Origin: Gammaproteobacteria bacterium
Lineage (GTDB): Bacteria > Pseudomonadota > Gammaproteobacteria > Ga0077536
Reading direction: 5' to 3'
Assembly (NCBI GenBank): GCA_024235015.1
Contig: JACKNG010000002.1
Span: 1 to 64,000 of the forward strand
DNA length: 64,000 nucleotides
In this document: one piece after another, positions 1-8,823 of the stretch
Layout: each line of letters starts with the position of its first letter
How positions within the stretch are numbered: position 1 is the first letter of the stretch
Translations under genes and position numbers: made by a program
The notes under the pieces: model-generated
Databases searched by the model: none
What the model saw: the letters and a program-made list of their open reading frames with translations, nothing else
What the model was told of the DNA's origin: nothing

Positions 1-855
1 CGGCGCTTCTGGCGCTTCCGACACCTCAGAGACCGGCGGTTGTTCGGGGCTGACCGAGGGATCGGGCGCCTCGCGCGCTTCGGGTGATTCTTCGCCTGCC
101 GGCGCCTGCGGGGTCGCCGGGGCGCCAGCCGGGGCAACGGCCAGTTCCTCTTCTGAAACCGGAGATGGTGACGCTACCTGCGCCGCCTCTGCCGGTCCGG
201 GCACATCGCCTGCTGCGGCGGCTGCCGCGGGCACGATGGCATCGGCGCTCGGCGGGGTCGTAGCCGAACGCCCGGCATCGTGCACGCCGGATGACATAGT
301 CGTCGCGCGTGGCTGTGCAACGGCTGCCACGGCGTCGTGCGTGGCGGAGCCGGGCGTTTCCAACGGCGCCATGACCGGGCCGGTCGTGACGGGCGCCGGA
401 GCGAATTCCGCCCATGGTGGATCGTCGACGATGGGTGCCGCGGTGAAATCCTGCGCCGAAGCGCCGGGCGGGCCGGGCACCACTGCCGCACCGCCCGGCA
501 CGGCGGACTGCTCATGTACGACGTCGGCTGCGCGGTGGCTTACCCGCTCGTCGCCATCCGACCAGGCCGCCGGCTCGGAGCGCGCGGGCGCGGCGCCTTC
601 CATATGAGTCGTGCTGCCGTCGCCGGACGCACCTCCGCGCGGCGGCAACGGCGCCCCCTCGCGGTCACGCGCTTCACCGCTTACGCTTGCGTGGTCGTTA
701 CCCACGAACACCGTCTCACGGGCATCGCGGATATCGAGTTCGGCATCGATCTCGTCGTCGGGCCGGGTAATCCTGCTGTCATCGACCCGGCGATCCAACG
801 CTTCGTCGATCCGCTCCTTGCCGCCGATCGAGAAGCCGTCACTGTCCTTGGCCAT
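1..855 (-). CDS. Low-complexity acidic Pro/Ala/Glu-rich protein, N-terminal part
   Basis: An open frame of 285 codons without a stop runs off the left edge, so only the N-terminus is visible. It begins MAKDSDGFSIGGKERIDEALD, an acidic, polar segment of about 60 residues, then turns into a Pro/Ala/Val/Glu-rich tract that ends in repeated Ser-Pro-Glu-Ala style units near the edge. There is no signal peptide or membrane segment in the visible part. Three in-frame ATGs lie at 864, 861 and 855; I chose 855 because an AGG sits nine bases upstream of it, while the others lie too close to it. I do not recognise the family. The tract looks intrinsically disordered and may link to a folded domain outside the window. 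The gene is divergent from the acyl ligase gene that follows. Confidence 0.55.
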   Translation of the reverse strand, partial: MAKDSDGFSIGGKERIDEALDRRVDDSRITRPDDEIDAELDIRDARETVFVGNDHASVSGEARDREGAPLPPRGGASGDGSTTHMEGAAPARSEPAAWSDGDERVSHRAADVVHEQSAVPGGAAVVPGPPGASAQDFTAAPIVDDPPWAEFAPAPVTTGPVMAPLETPGSATHDAVAAVAQPRATTMSSGVHDAGRSATTPPSADAIVPAAAAAAGDVPGPAEAAQVASPSPVSEEELAVAPAGAPATPQAPAGEESPEAREAPDPSVSPEQPPVSEVSEAPEAP

Positions 856-1072
856 CGTCATCATCCTGCCTGTGGCCTGCCTGGCCACCGCAGCGGTTAG
901 CGGCGAGTCAACTGCGAATCTGAACCGGCCCGGGCCGCCGCGCACCGGTGTAGAGTGCGCGCATGACCCGCCTCGAAAATGCCGTCCTCCGCCGGCCACG
1001 CCGCGCCTGCGCTGCCCCGTCCGGCACAGCCGCGGTGGGCCGGGCCGACCCTCCGCGCATCCCGGTGAGCCG

Positions 1073-3946
1073 ATGAGCGGTAACGTCCCGGGGCCCGACC
1101 TCGAGCAGGCCGGGCAGGCCGTTCTCGCCGCGACCACCGCGGTCGCGCGCGAACTGCACGCCGGGCGCACGGCGCCCGCCGCGATTACGCTCGACAGCGA
1201 TCTCGACCGCGACGTCGGTCTCGACAGCCTGTCTCGGGTCGAACTCGGCGCACGCCTCGAACGCGAGTTCGACATCCAACTCGACGAGCGCGCGGCCTTC
1301 GAAGCGGGAACCCCGCGTGATCTACTGCGGCTGGTGATCAAGGCCCACGCCGGGCGAGCGATCACGGCCCGGGCGGTCGACGTCGACGCCGCCACGCCCA
1401 TTGCTGCCGGCCTGCCGACGACCGCGACCACCCTCGCCGAGATGCTCGCCTGGCACGTCGCACACAACCCGCACCGCCCGCACATCCAGTTCTACGATGA
1501 CTACACGGACGGCGCGGTGCTGAGCTACGCCGATCTCCACGCCGCTGCCAGTGCGCTGGGCGCCGCGCTGCAGGCCCACGGTCTCGAACCCGGCGAGCGC
1601 GTCGCGCTGATGCTGCCCACCGCGCGCAGCTACTTCGTCGCTTTCTACGGCACCCTCCTGGCCGGCGGCGTGCCGGTGCCGATCTATCCACCGCTGCGGC
1701 GCCAGCAGCTCGAGGATCACCTGCGCCGGCAGAGTCGCATCCTGGTCAACTGCCGCGCGGCGATGCTCGTCACCACCGGCGACGCGCTGACCATGGCACG
1801 CCTGCTCACGGCGCAGGTCGAGAGCCTGCGCCACGTCTTCGAGGCAGAGGCCCTCGAGCGTAGCGGCGGCATGCTGGAAGCGGTCGCGCGGCAAGCCGAC
1901 GACCTCGCCTTCGTGCAGTACACCTCGGGCTCGACCGGCGACCCCAAGGGCGTGATGCTGAGCCACGCCAACCTGCTCGCCAACGTCCGCGCCGACGGCG
2001 CCGGCATGGGCGCAACCCCCGACGACGTCTTCGTGTCGTGGCTGCCGCTCTACCACGACATGGGGCTCATCGGCGCCTGGCTGGGCAGCCTCTACCACGG
2101 TGTGCGCCTGGTGGTGATGCCGCCGCTCACCTTCCTCGCCCGCCCCGAGCGCTGGCTGTGGGCCATCCACCGCTACGGCGGCACCCTGTCGGCGGCGCCC
2201 AACTTCGCCTACGAACTGTGCGTGCAGCGCATCCGCGACGCCGACATCGAAGGCCTCGACCTGTCGCGCTGGCGCATCGCCGCCAACGGCGCCGAGGCCA
2301 TCAGTGCGCGCACCCTGGACGCTTTCTGCAGCCGCTTCGTGCGTTACGGCTTCCGCCGCGAAGCGATGTTCCCGGTCTACGGGCTGGCCGAGTGCTCGGT
2401 GGGCCTGGCTTTCACCCCGCTCGGCCGCGGACCGCGCATCGACCGCATCGATCGCGAGCGGCTGGCGCGCGACGGCCGTGCGCAACCCGCTGCGGCCGAT
2501 TGCGCCGACGCCGCCGCTATCGCCGTCGTCGCCTGCGGCCTGCCCCTGCCGGGGCACCAGTTACGCGTGGTCGACGAGGCCGACCGCGAAGTGCCGGAGC
2601 GCGTCGAGGGCCGCGTGCAGTTCCGCGGGCCGTCGGCGACGCGCGGCTACTTCGATCGCCCGGAGGAGACCGCGCGGCTGATCCGCGACGGCTGGCTGGA
2701 GACCGGCGACCGCGCCTACCTCGCCGCCGGCGAGCTCTATCTCACCGGCCGCAGCAAGGACCTCATCATCCGCGCCGGGCGCAACATCCACCCGGCCGAG
2801 CTGGAGGATGCCATCGGCGCGCTCGATGGCATCCGCAAGGGGCACGTCGCGGTGTTCGGCGTCAGCGACGACGCCGCCGGCACCGAGCGCGTGGTAGTGA
2901 TGGCGGAGACACGGCGGCGCGATGCGGCGGCACGCGAACGCCTGCGCACCGCCATCAACGCGCTCGCCGCCGATCTCATCACCGCGCCGCCGGACGACGT
3001 CGCGCTGGTCGCGCCCAACACCGTGCTGCGCACCTCGAGCGGCAAGATCCGCCGCAACGCGTGCAAGGCCCTGTACCTGGAGGGCCAGCTCGACGGCGCG
3101 CGCGAACGCCCGCTGTGGATGCAGGTCGCGCGCCTCGCCGTGGCCGGCCTCGGTCCGCAGTGGCGGCGCCTGCGTCGGGCCACCCTCGCCCGCCTGTGGG
3201 CGGCCTGGGCCTGGACGGTGCTGATCGGCGGTGGCGTGCTCGCCGGCGCGCTGGCCTGGCTGCCCCTGCCGCGCCGCGTGACCTGGCGCCTGGCCCGGCT
3301 GGTCGCCCGCGGTGCGGCGTTCGCCGCCGGCCTGCCGCTGCATCTCGAGGGCGCCGACGCGCTGCGCGCGGCGCCGCCCGGCTGCGTCGTCGTATGCAAC
3401 CACCAGAGCTATCTGGACGGCCTCGTGCTGACGGCGGTGCTGCCGCGCCCGGTGCGCTTCCTGGTCAAGGCCGATCTCGCCGGCTCCGCCCTCATCGGGC
3501 GGCCGCTGCGCAACCTCGGCGCGCTGTTCGTCGAACGCTTCGATGCCGCCGCCGGCATCGCCGCGCTGGAGCCGGCGCGCGCCGCACTCACCGCCGGCGA
3601 GACCGTGGCGGTGTTTCCCGAGGGCACCTTCAAGCGCATGCCGGGCGTGCTGCCCTTCCACCTCGGCGCCTTCGTGCTCGCCGCCGAGGCCTGCGTGCCG
3701 GTCGTCCCGGTCGCCATCCGCGGTACGCGCTCGGTGTTGCGCGCCGACTCGTGGTTTCCGCGCCGAGGGCCGGTAGTGGTCAGCGTCGGCGCCGCGCTCA
3801 CGACCGACGCGACGGGCTGGGCCGGGGCGCTGGCGCTGCGCGACGGCGCGCGGGCGACGATCCTCGCCGCGGCCGGCGAGCCCGACCTCGCGCACGAGTC
3901 GAACGTGGTGGAACCGCCGTCCGGTGACACCGGGTCGTCGGGCTAG
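1073..3946 (+). CDS. ACP - fatty acyl-AMP ligase - PlsC acyltransferase fusion
   Basis: This 957-residue protein fuses three lipid modules. Residues 1-95 are an acyl carrier domain with the phosphopantetheine Ser in GLDSLSRVEL. About residues 110-680 are an AMP-forming ligase with YTSGSTGDPKG, the LPLYHDMG motif typical of fatty acyl-AMP ligases, YGLAE, TGDR and the C-terminal lysine region SGKIRR. A hydrophobic segment follows near residue 710. The last ~220 residues are a PlsC-type acyltransferase with NHQSYLD (the HX4D motif), FPEGTFKR and VPVAIRG. The expected reaction is activation of a fatty acid, loading onto the carrier and transfer to a lysophospholipid or other acceptor; this echoes E. 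coli Aas, which has the opposite domain order and no ACP domain. The frame stays open upstream to about 611, but ATG 1073 opens directly onto the ACP domain. The stop shares the palindrome CTAG with the convergent pgm stop. Confidence 0.9.
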   Translation: MSGNVPGPDLEQAGQAVLAATTAVARELHAGRTAPAAITLDSDLDRDVGLDSLSRVELGARLEREFDIQLDERAAFEAGTPRDLLRLVIKAHAGRAITARAVDVDAATPIAAGLPTTATTLAEMLAWHVAHNPHRPHIQFYDDYTDGAVLSYADLHAAASALGAALQAHGLEPGERVALMLPTARSYFVAFYGTLLAGGVPVPIYPPLRRQQLEDHLRRQSRILVNCRAAMLVTTGDALTMARLLTAQVESLRHVFEAEALERSGGMLEAVARQADDLAFVQYTSGSTGDPKGVMLSHANLLANVRADGAGMGATPDDVFVSWLPLYHDMGLIGAWLGSLYHGVRLVVMPPLTFLARPERWLWAIHRYGGTLSAAPNFAYELCVQRIRDADIEGLDLSRWRIAANGAEAISARTLDAFCSRFVRYGFRREAMFPVYGLAECSVGLAFTPLGRGPRIDRIDRERLARDGRAQPAAADCADAAAIAVVACGLPLPGHQLRVVDEADREVPERVEGRVQFRGPSATRGYFDRPEETARLIRDGWLETGDRAYLAAGELYLTGRSKDLIIRAGRNIHPAELEDAIGALDGIRKGHVAVFGVSDDAAGTERVVVMAETRRRDAAARERLRTAINALAADLITAPPDDVALVAPNTVLRTSSGKIRRNACKALYLEGQLDGARERPLWMQVARLAVAGLGPQWRRLRRATLARLWAAWAWTVLIGGGVLAGALAWLPLPRRVTWRLARLVARGAAFAAGLPLHLEGADALRAAPPGCVVVCNHQSYLDGLVLTAVLPRPVRFLVKADLAGSALIGRPLRNLGALFVERFDAAAGIAALEPARAALTAGETVAVFPEGTFKRMPGVLPFHLGAFVLAAEACVPVVPVAIRGTRSVLRADSWFPRRGPVVVSVGAALTTDATGWAGALALRDGARATILAAAGEPDLAHESNVVEPPSGDTGSSG

Positions 3947-5541
3947 CCGCCCCCCGCAACGCGCGCCAGCAGCGCCTCGCCGGCGGCGACCAGGGTGGCG
4001 AGGTGGGCCTCGTCGCGCAGGCTCTCGGCGTAGACCTTGCACACGTCCTCGGTACCGGACGGGCGCAGCGCGAACCAGCCATCGGTGGTCAGCACCTTGA
4101 CCCCGCCAATCGGATTGCCGTCGCCCGGCGCGGCGGTGAGCACGGCCTCGACCGGCGCGCCGGCGAGGAGATCGGGGGTGACGTCGGCCGCGCCCAGGGC
4201 GCCGACCGCCTTACGCACCGCGGCACTCGCGGCACTGTCGCGGCGCGTGTAGCAGGGTGCACCGTGCAAGCCGGCCAGGCGCGCGTAGTGGGCGGCGGGG
4301 TCGGCCCCGGTAACGGCGAGGATCTCGGCGGCCAGCAGGCCGAGCAGGATGCCGTCCTTGTCGGTGGTCCAGGTCCGGCCGTTGCGCTCGAGGAAGCTCG
4401 CCCCGGCGCTCTCCTCGCCGGCGAAACCGAGCGTGGCCCCGGCCAGGCCCTCGACGAACCACTTGAAGCCGACCGGCACCTCGAACACCGCGCGGCCGTG
4501 GGCGGCGGCGACGCGCTCGACGAGTGCGCTGGTCACGACCGTCTTGCCGACGGCGGCCGCGGCCGGCCAGTGCGGGCGGTGGCCGAACAGGTAGTCGACG
4601 GCGACCGCGAGGTAGTGGTTGGGATTCATCAGGCCGGCGGCGGTGACGATGCCGTGACGATCGGCATCCGGATCGTTGCCGAAGGCGATGTCGAAGCGGT
4701 CACCGAGCGCGATCAGTTTCTGCATCGCCGCGGTCGAGGAGCAGTCCATGCGGATGCGGCCGTCGTGATCCGGCGGCATGAAGGCGAAGGTGACGTCGAC
4801 GGCATCGTTGACGACTTCGAGGTTCAGGCCGTAGCGCTCGGCCAGCGGCGCGAAATACGCGACCCCGGCGCCGCCCAGCGGATCGACACCGACGTGCACG
4901 CCGGCCCGCGCGATGGCCTCCAGGTCGATAGCCGAAGCGAGATCGGCGACGTAGGCGCCGACGTAGTCGTGGGCATGCACGCTGGCGCCGCGCGCCGCGC
5001 GCGGGATGTCGCCGGCGCGACCGAGCAGGCGGTTGGCCTCGGCCTCGATCCAGCCGGTGACGACGCTGCCGGCCGGGCCACCGTGCGGCGGGTTGTACTT
5101 GATGCCGCCGTCCTCCGGCGGGTTGTGCGAGGGCGTGACGACGATGCCATCGGCGAAGCCGGATTCGCGGCCGCGGTTGTAGGCGACGATGGCGCGCGAG
5201 ATCACCGGCGTCGGCGTGAAACCGCCGGCAGCGTCGACCATGACCTCGACGCCGTGCGCGGCGAGTACCGCCAGCGCACTCTCGAAGGCCGGCGCCGAGA
5301 GGGCGTGGGTGTCCATGCCGAGGAACAGCGGGCCATCGATGCCGTGGGCCTGGCGGTAGCGCACCACGGCCTCGGTCACGGCGAGGATGTGGGCCTCGTT
5401 GAACGAGCCGCGCAGGGCCGAGCCGCGATGGCCGGAGGTGCCGAAGGCAACACGCTGGGCGGGTTCGGCCGGGTCCGGGCGGGTGGCGAAATAGGCCGCG
5501 ACCAGCGCGGCGACGTCGAGCGGGGAGGAAACGTCGGTCAT
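3943..5541 (-). CDS. pgm: Phosphoglucomutase (alpha-D-glucose phosphate-specific)
   Basis: The 532-residue protein interconverts glucose 1-phosphate and glucose 6-phosphate in the cytosol, linking glycolysis to glycogen and envelope sugar-nucleotide synthesis. All hallmark loops are present: FGTSGHRG near residue 33, the phosphoserine in TPSHNPP (Ser138), the metal loop DPDADRHG at 290-297, the sugar-binding GEESAG at 375-380 and the phosphate-binding RPSGTED near the C-terminus. Its length is close to that of E. coli Pgm (about 546 residues) and the long form distinguishes it from the shorter phosphomannomutase/phosphoglucomutase AlgC group. It is convergent with the acyl ligase gene, the two stop codons being read from the same CTAG. 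No operon partner is obvious; the next minus-strand gene upstream lies 183 bases away. Confidence 0.96.
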   Translation of the reverse strand: MTDVSSPLDVAALVAAYFATRPDPAEPAQRVAFGTSGHRGSALRGSFNEAHILAVTEAVVRYRQAHGIDGPLFLGMDTHALSAPAFESALAVLAAHGVEVMVDAAGGFTPTPVISRAIVAYNRGRESGFADGIVVTPSHNPPEDGGIKYNPPHGGPAGSVVTGWIEAEANRLLGRAGDIPRAARGASVHAHDYVGAYVADLASAIDLEAIARAGVHVGVDPLGGAGVAYFAPLAERYGLNLEVVNDAVDVTFAFMPPDHDGRIRMDCSSTAAMQKLIALGDRFDIAFGNDPDADRHGIVTAAGLMNPNHYLAVAVDYLFGHRPHWPAAAAVGKTVVTSALVERVAAAHGRAVFEVPVGFKWFVEGLAGATLGFAGEESAGASFLERNGRTWTTDKDGILLGLLAAEILAVTGADPAAHYARLAGLHGAPCYTRRDSAASAAVRKAVGALGAADVTPDLLAGAPVEAVLTAAPGDGNPIGGVKVLTTDGWFALRPSGTEDVCKVYAESLRDEAHLATLVAAGEALLARVAGGG

Positions 5542-5724
5542 GGGCTTGGGCGATGTCGGTTAGGGTGATTCGTTCGGGATCAACGGCGGCCACTGGCACG
5601 TGTGGGCGGGCGGCGCCGGTCGCCATGCGTGGTATTCAGACTGCGCGCTTCATGGCCCCCACGCCCTGCGCCCGATCATGCCCGCTCGAGATTGCGGAAC
5701 GTCGCGCGCACGGACAGCGGAGAT

Positions 5725-6963
5725 TCAGTCGCGAAACACGCGCCGCCGACAGCCCGGCTCGCGCCGCATGAGATCGGGGACGAGGCGGATGAGGGCATTC
5801 AACAGGCGGTTGGTGGCCCGCGTGTAGACCACCAGCGGCACGCTCTCGGCGCCGACCAGGCTCTTGGCGTCGTAGGCGCCGAGACCGAAATTGACGTAGC
5901 GGCTGCCGCGCTCGATGGCGATGCGGATGACCGCGTCGGCGAGCTGGAACCATTCGCCGGCCGGCGCGCCGGGTTCACGGCCGAAGAAGGTCGCGGTGGT
6001 GTTCTCGGCGTCGACCAGCACCATGCCGTGGGCGAGCGCGCGGCCGTCCTGCTCGACCACCACGAGGCGGCTGGCCTGGCCCGGCAGGCGGTTCATGGTT
6101 TCGTAGTAGGCCGGCCCCAGGCGCTCGCGCTTGAAGCCCGGCGCGGCGGCATACACGGCGTCGACCTGGGCCGCCCAGCGGGCGGCGTCGGCGCCGAAAT
6201 CGCGCAAAGTGACGACGTGGCGCCCGGCCTGCTCGGCGCGGCGCAGGCGGCGCCTGAGATCCTTGCGGTAACGGCCGCGCAGGGCCGCGAGGTAAGCGGC
6301 ATAGTTCGGCCAGCGCACGCGAATGCGCGCCAGCGGCAGGTTGGCAACGCGCTTGAAGCCGCGCCGGCACAGGGTGTCGGTGGCGGCGCTGTCGGCGGCG
6401 GGAAAATCGCGCAGCACGATCAGGCCGCTGTCTTCGCGCGCCGCCAGCGCGGCCAGGCCGCGTTCGAGATGCCCGACCACCGTGGCCAGGCAGGCGCCTT
6501 CGCGCAACGAGATCGAACTGCCGGCGGTCAGCGGGCAGGCGCACTCGGTGATGCGCGCGCGCAGGAAGCGCGGCCAGGCGCGCCGCACGAGGCCGGTCAG
6601 CGCGCGCACCCAGCGCGGCATGAGCTGTACGAAATCGGTCTCGACCAGGTACACGCAGGCGTGCGCGACGATGCCACGCTCGTCGCGCAGCACGGCGTAG
6701 AAACGTCGCCCGCCAGGCAGGCCGGCATCCTCGACCGCGGCAAGGTAGGCATGGCTGCGCGTGATCGCGCCATCACCGACCAGTGAGTCCCAGGTGACGG
6801 CATCGATGTGATGGATGGAATCCAGCCAGTCGAGACGCCAGCCGGCCGCCGGTAACGGCGGCCGGCGGCGACGCCAGGTGCGCCCGGCGCGGCGCGGCCG
6901 CAGGAGCGGCGCGGCAACCGTCGCGCCTTCGCGTGCGCTCCAGGGCAGGACGTCCTCGCTCAC
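5725..6963 (-). CDS. GNAT / FemAB-like (BioF2-like) acyltransferase domain protein
   Basis: This is a 412-residue soluble protein. Its C-terminal half carries a GNAT-like fold with YRKDLRRRLRRAE, a conserved GRALAHGMVLVD strand, EWFQLADAVIRIAIERG and the motif YVNFGLGAYDAKS, which resemble the BioF2-like/FemAB-related acyltransferases (COG3146-like peptidoglycan-type proteins). The substrate cannot be told from sequence; aminoacyl or fatty-acyl transfer to an amine are both possible. The start is a GTG at 6963, 22 bases after the stop of the metallo-beta-lactamase gene upstream, which suggests co-transcription, although no strong Shine-Dalgarno sequence is visible. The N-terminal ~35 residues are Arg/Ala/Pro rich and a later start cannot be excluded. 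Confidence 0.7.
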   Translation of the reverse strand: MSEDVLPWSAREGATVAAPLLRPRRAGRTWRRRRPPLPAAGWRLDWLDSIHHIDAVTWDSLVGDGAITRSHAYLAAVEDAGLPGGRRFYAVLRDERGIVAHACVYLVETDFVQLMPRWVRALTGLVRRAWPRFLRARITECACPLTAGSSISLREGACLATVVGHLERGLAALAAREDSGLIVLRDFPAADSAATDTLCRRGFKRVANLPLARIRVRWPNYAAYLAALRGRYRKDLRRRLRRAEQAGRHVVTLRDFGADAARWAAQVDAVYAAAPGFKRERLGPAYYETMNRLPGQASRLVVVEQDGRALAHGMVLVDAENTTATFFGREPGAPAGEWFQLADAVIRIAIERGSRYVNFGLGAYDAKSLVGAESVPLVVYTRATNRLLNALIRLVPDLMRREPGCRRRVFRD

Positions 6964-6985
6964 AGGTCAGCGCTGCGCGGCCCGC

Positions 6986-7759
6986 TCAAACGAGCGGGCG
7001 CGGCGCCTGCGGCACCTCGCGCCAGAACTCGGGGTCGTGGCCGTACATCAGCCGTGCACCGGCATCCTGCAAGGCCTTGAGCCGTCGTAGCGACTCGCGC
7101 ATGCCATCGGCGTCGTTGATGCCGATGGGGCTGGGCAAGCGCATTTCCTCGATCGTGCGCCGCAGGTAACAGGCATCGCCGCACAACACCACGCGACCGC
7201 CGGCCGTCTCGACCACCAGCGACTGGTGGCCCGGCGTGTGCCCGTGGGTCGGGATGCAGCGCACGGTGCCGTCGCCGAAGAGGTCGTGCTCGCCGTCGAC
7301 CAGCAGGCGCGGGTGGCCGTGGTCGAAGTCGCGCGCATCGAAGTGATTGGCCGCGGCGAGTTCGGGCGTCGTCGCCGCCTCCCACTCACGTTTCTGCACC
7401 ACGTGGCGCGCGTTGGGCACTAGCGCATTGCCGCCGCAGTGATCGAAATGCAGGTGCGAACTGACCAGGAAGTCGATGCTGGCGGCATCCGTCTCGCAGG
7501 CGCTGGCCAGCCGCGCGGCGACATCCTCGCCGGCGCCGAACTCGATCTGGAAATAGGGCTGCAGGGCTTCGCCCAGCGCCTGCACGCCGTCGCGCTGGAC
7601 GGCGGGCGAGAGGCCGGAGTCGAACAGCACCGTGCCGCGCGGGTGGCGAACCAGGTAGACCGGCACCGGGATGCGGATGTCACCCTCGGTGCCGTCGAGC
7701 AGCATCGGCAGCGGCATGGTCAGCCAGCCGCAGGTCATGGCGAAGAGTTGGACGCTCAC
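6986..7759 (-). CDS. Metallo-beta-lactamase-fold hydrolase, N-acyl homoserine lactonase-like
   Basis: The 257-residue protein has the dinuclear metal site of the AiiA/AttM-like lactonases: HLHFDH at residues 102-107, the second-site His172 in THGHTPGH, bridging Asp195 in LCGDACY and His241 in YGHDPEFW. The overall length and the VPVYLVRHPRG start strand also fit that subfamily. Members open the lactone ring of acyl homoserine lactones or act on related lactones and esters; whether this one quenches quorum signals cannot be decided without assay, and no LuxI/LuxR gene is in the window. It starts with GTG at 7759. It lies between a second MBL-fold gene and the GNAT-like gene on the same strand, with gaps of 73 and 22 bases. 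Confidence 0.85.
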   Translation of the reverse strand: MSVQLFAMTCGWLTMPLPMLLDGTEGDIRIPVPVYLVRHPRGTVLFDSGLSPAVQRDGVQALGEALQPYFQIEFGAGEDVAARLASACETDAASIDFLVSSHLHFDHCGGNALVPNARHVVQKREWEAATTPELAAANHFDARDFDHGHPRLLVDGEHDLFGDGTVRCIPTHGHTPGHQSLVVETAGGRVVLCGDACYLRRTIEEMRLPSPIGINDADGMRESLRRLKALQDAGARLMYGHDPEFWREVPQAPRPLV

Positions 7760-7832
7760 GCGGGTCTCGTCGGGATGCGCACGGGCGCCAGCTTAACCGC
7801 CGCGCCTGGCACTGGCCAGCAGCGCCGTCCGC

Positions 7833-8678
7833 TCAGACATCGAATCGATAGCTGTCACCGTCGCGCACGATGCGCCCGCCCACCGGGTTGGCGAAATGCG
7901 TACCCAGGATCAGGGTCGGCGTATCGGCATAGCGGGCGAGGAAGGCCTCGCGCGTGGCCTGCGCCTGGGCGCTGTCGGTATCGAAGGGGCACAGCCAGTC
8001 GGGCCGCGCGATCTGCGCCGGGTGATGCATCATGTCGCCGGTGATGATGGCCTCCTCGCCCTGCGAGCGGACGTGCACGCTGACGTGCCCCGGGGTGTGA
8101 CCGGGGGTCGATTCGAAGAACACGCCGTCGCCGACGTCGTGGTCGGACTGCACGAGGTCGACCAGCCCGGCCTCGAACACCGGTGCCACGGATTCACCGA
8201 AGACGTCACCGAAGTGGTCCTGCTCCCCGCGCCAGTGCTCGAACTCGTGTTCGACCATGAGGTAGCGCGCGTTGCCGAAGGTCGGCACCCAGCGGCCGGC
8301 GAGCTTGCGCGTGTTCCAGCCAACGTGGTCGACGTGGAGATGCGTGCAGATGACGGTGTCGATCGATTCCGGCGGGTGGCCCATGGCGGTGAGGTTGTCG
8401 AGAAAAGGCGACTGCAGGTGGGCCCAGCCGTCGACGGCGAGCTCCTTGTCGTTACCGATGCAGGTGTCGACCACCATCTTGCGTGCCGGCGTCTCGATGA
8501 TCAGCATCTGGATGTTCATCAGCAGCTTGCCGCTCTTCGTCCTGAAATGCGGTCGCAGCCAGGGAATGGTGTCGAGATTCTCGTGGGTCGCGTCGGGCAG
8601 GACCTTGACCTTGCCGCTGCCGTCGGTGATCTCGACCAGCTGGCTGATGGTGACGTCGCCAATCTTCCACTTGAGCAT
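7833..8678 (-). CDS. Metallo-beta-lactamase-fold hydrolase
   Basis: This 281-residue protein carries a complete MBL metal site: HLHVDH at residues 113-118, His194 in TPGHTPGH, Asp215 in ITGDMMHH and His261 in LGTHFAN. It belongs to the broad lactonase/hydrolase branch, with characteristic N-terminal strands and the WNTRKLAGRWVPTF segment; the substrate is unknown. It is only distantly similar to the adjacent MBL protein at 6986-7759, so the pair is not a recent duplication. ATG 8678 is preceded by GGGGGAGG, a strong ribosome binding site. The gene is divergent from the amidase gene at 8824, with about 145 bases between them that must hold both promoters. Confidence 0.85.
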   Translation of the reverse strand: MLKWKIGDVTISQLVEITDGSGKVKVLPDATHENLDTIPWLRPHFRTKSGKLLMNIQMLIIETPARKMVVDTCIGNDKELAVDGWAHLQSPFLDNLTAMGHPPESIDTVICTHLHVDHVGWNTRKLAGRWVPTFGNARYLMVEHEFEHWRGEQDHFGDVFGESVAPVFEAGLVDLVQSDHDVGDGVFFESTPGHTPGHVSVHVRSQGEEAIITGDMMHHPAQIARPDWLCPFDTDSAQAQATREAFLARYADTPTLILGTHFANPVGGRIVRDGDSYRFDV

Positions 8679-8823
8679 GTCGGGCCTCCCCCCGCTTGAA
8701 CCGCGGCAATCCTAGCAGGTTGCGGCCGGCCCGCTGCCGCCGCCCTCGCACCGGCCCTGGCGCGGCGTCGTCGCCCGCTCCGCGCGGCTATGATGGGATG
8801 TGTAGTGGGGGAGGGAGAGAAGG

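Noticed and set aside
611..1072. N-terminal extension of the ACP-ligase-PlsC protein
   Set aside because: Arg/Pro/Ser-rich with no domain, overlapping the opposite-strand gene at 1-855; ATG 1073 starts the ACP domain.
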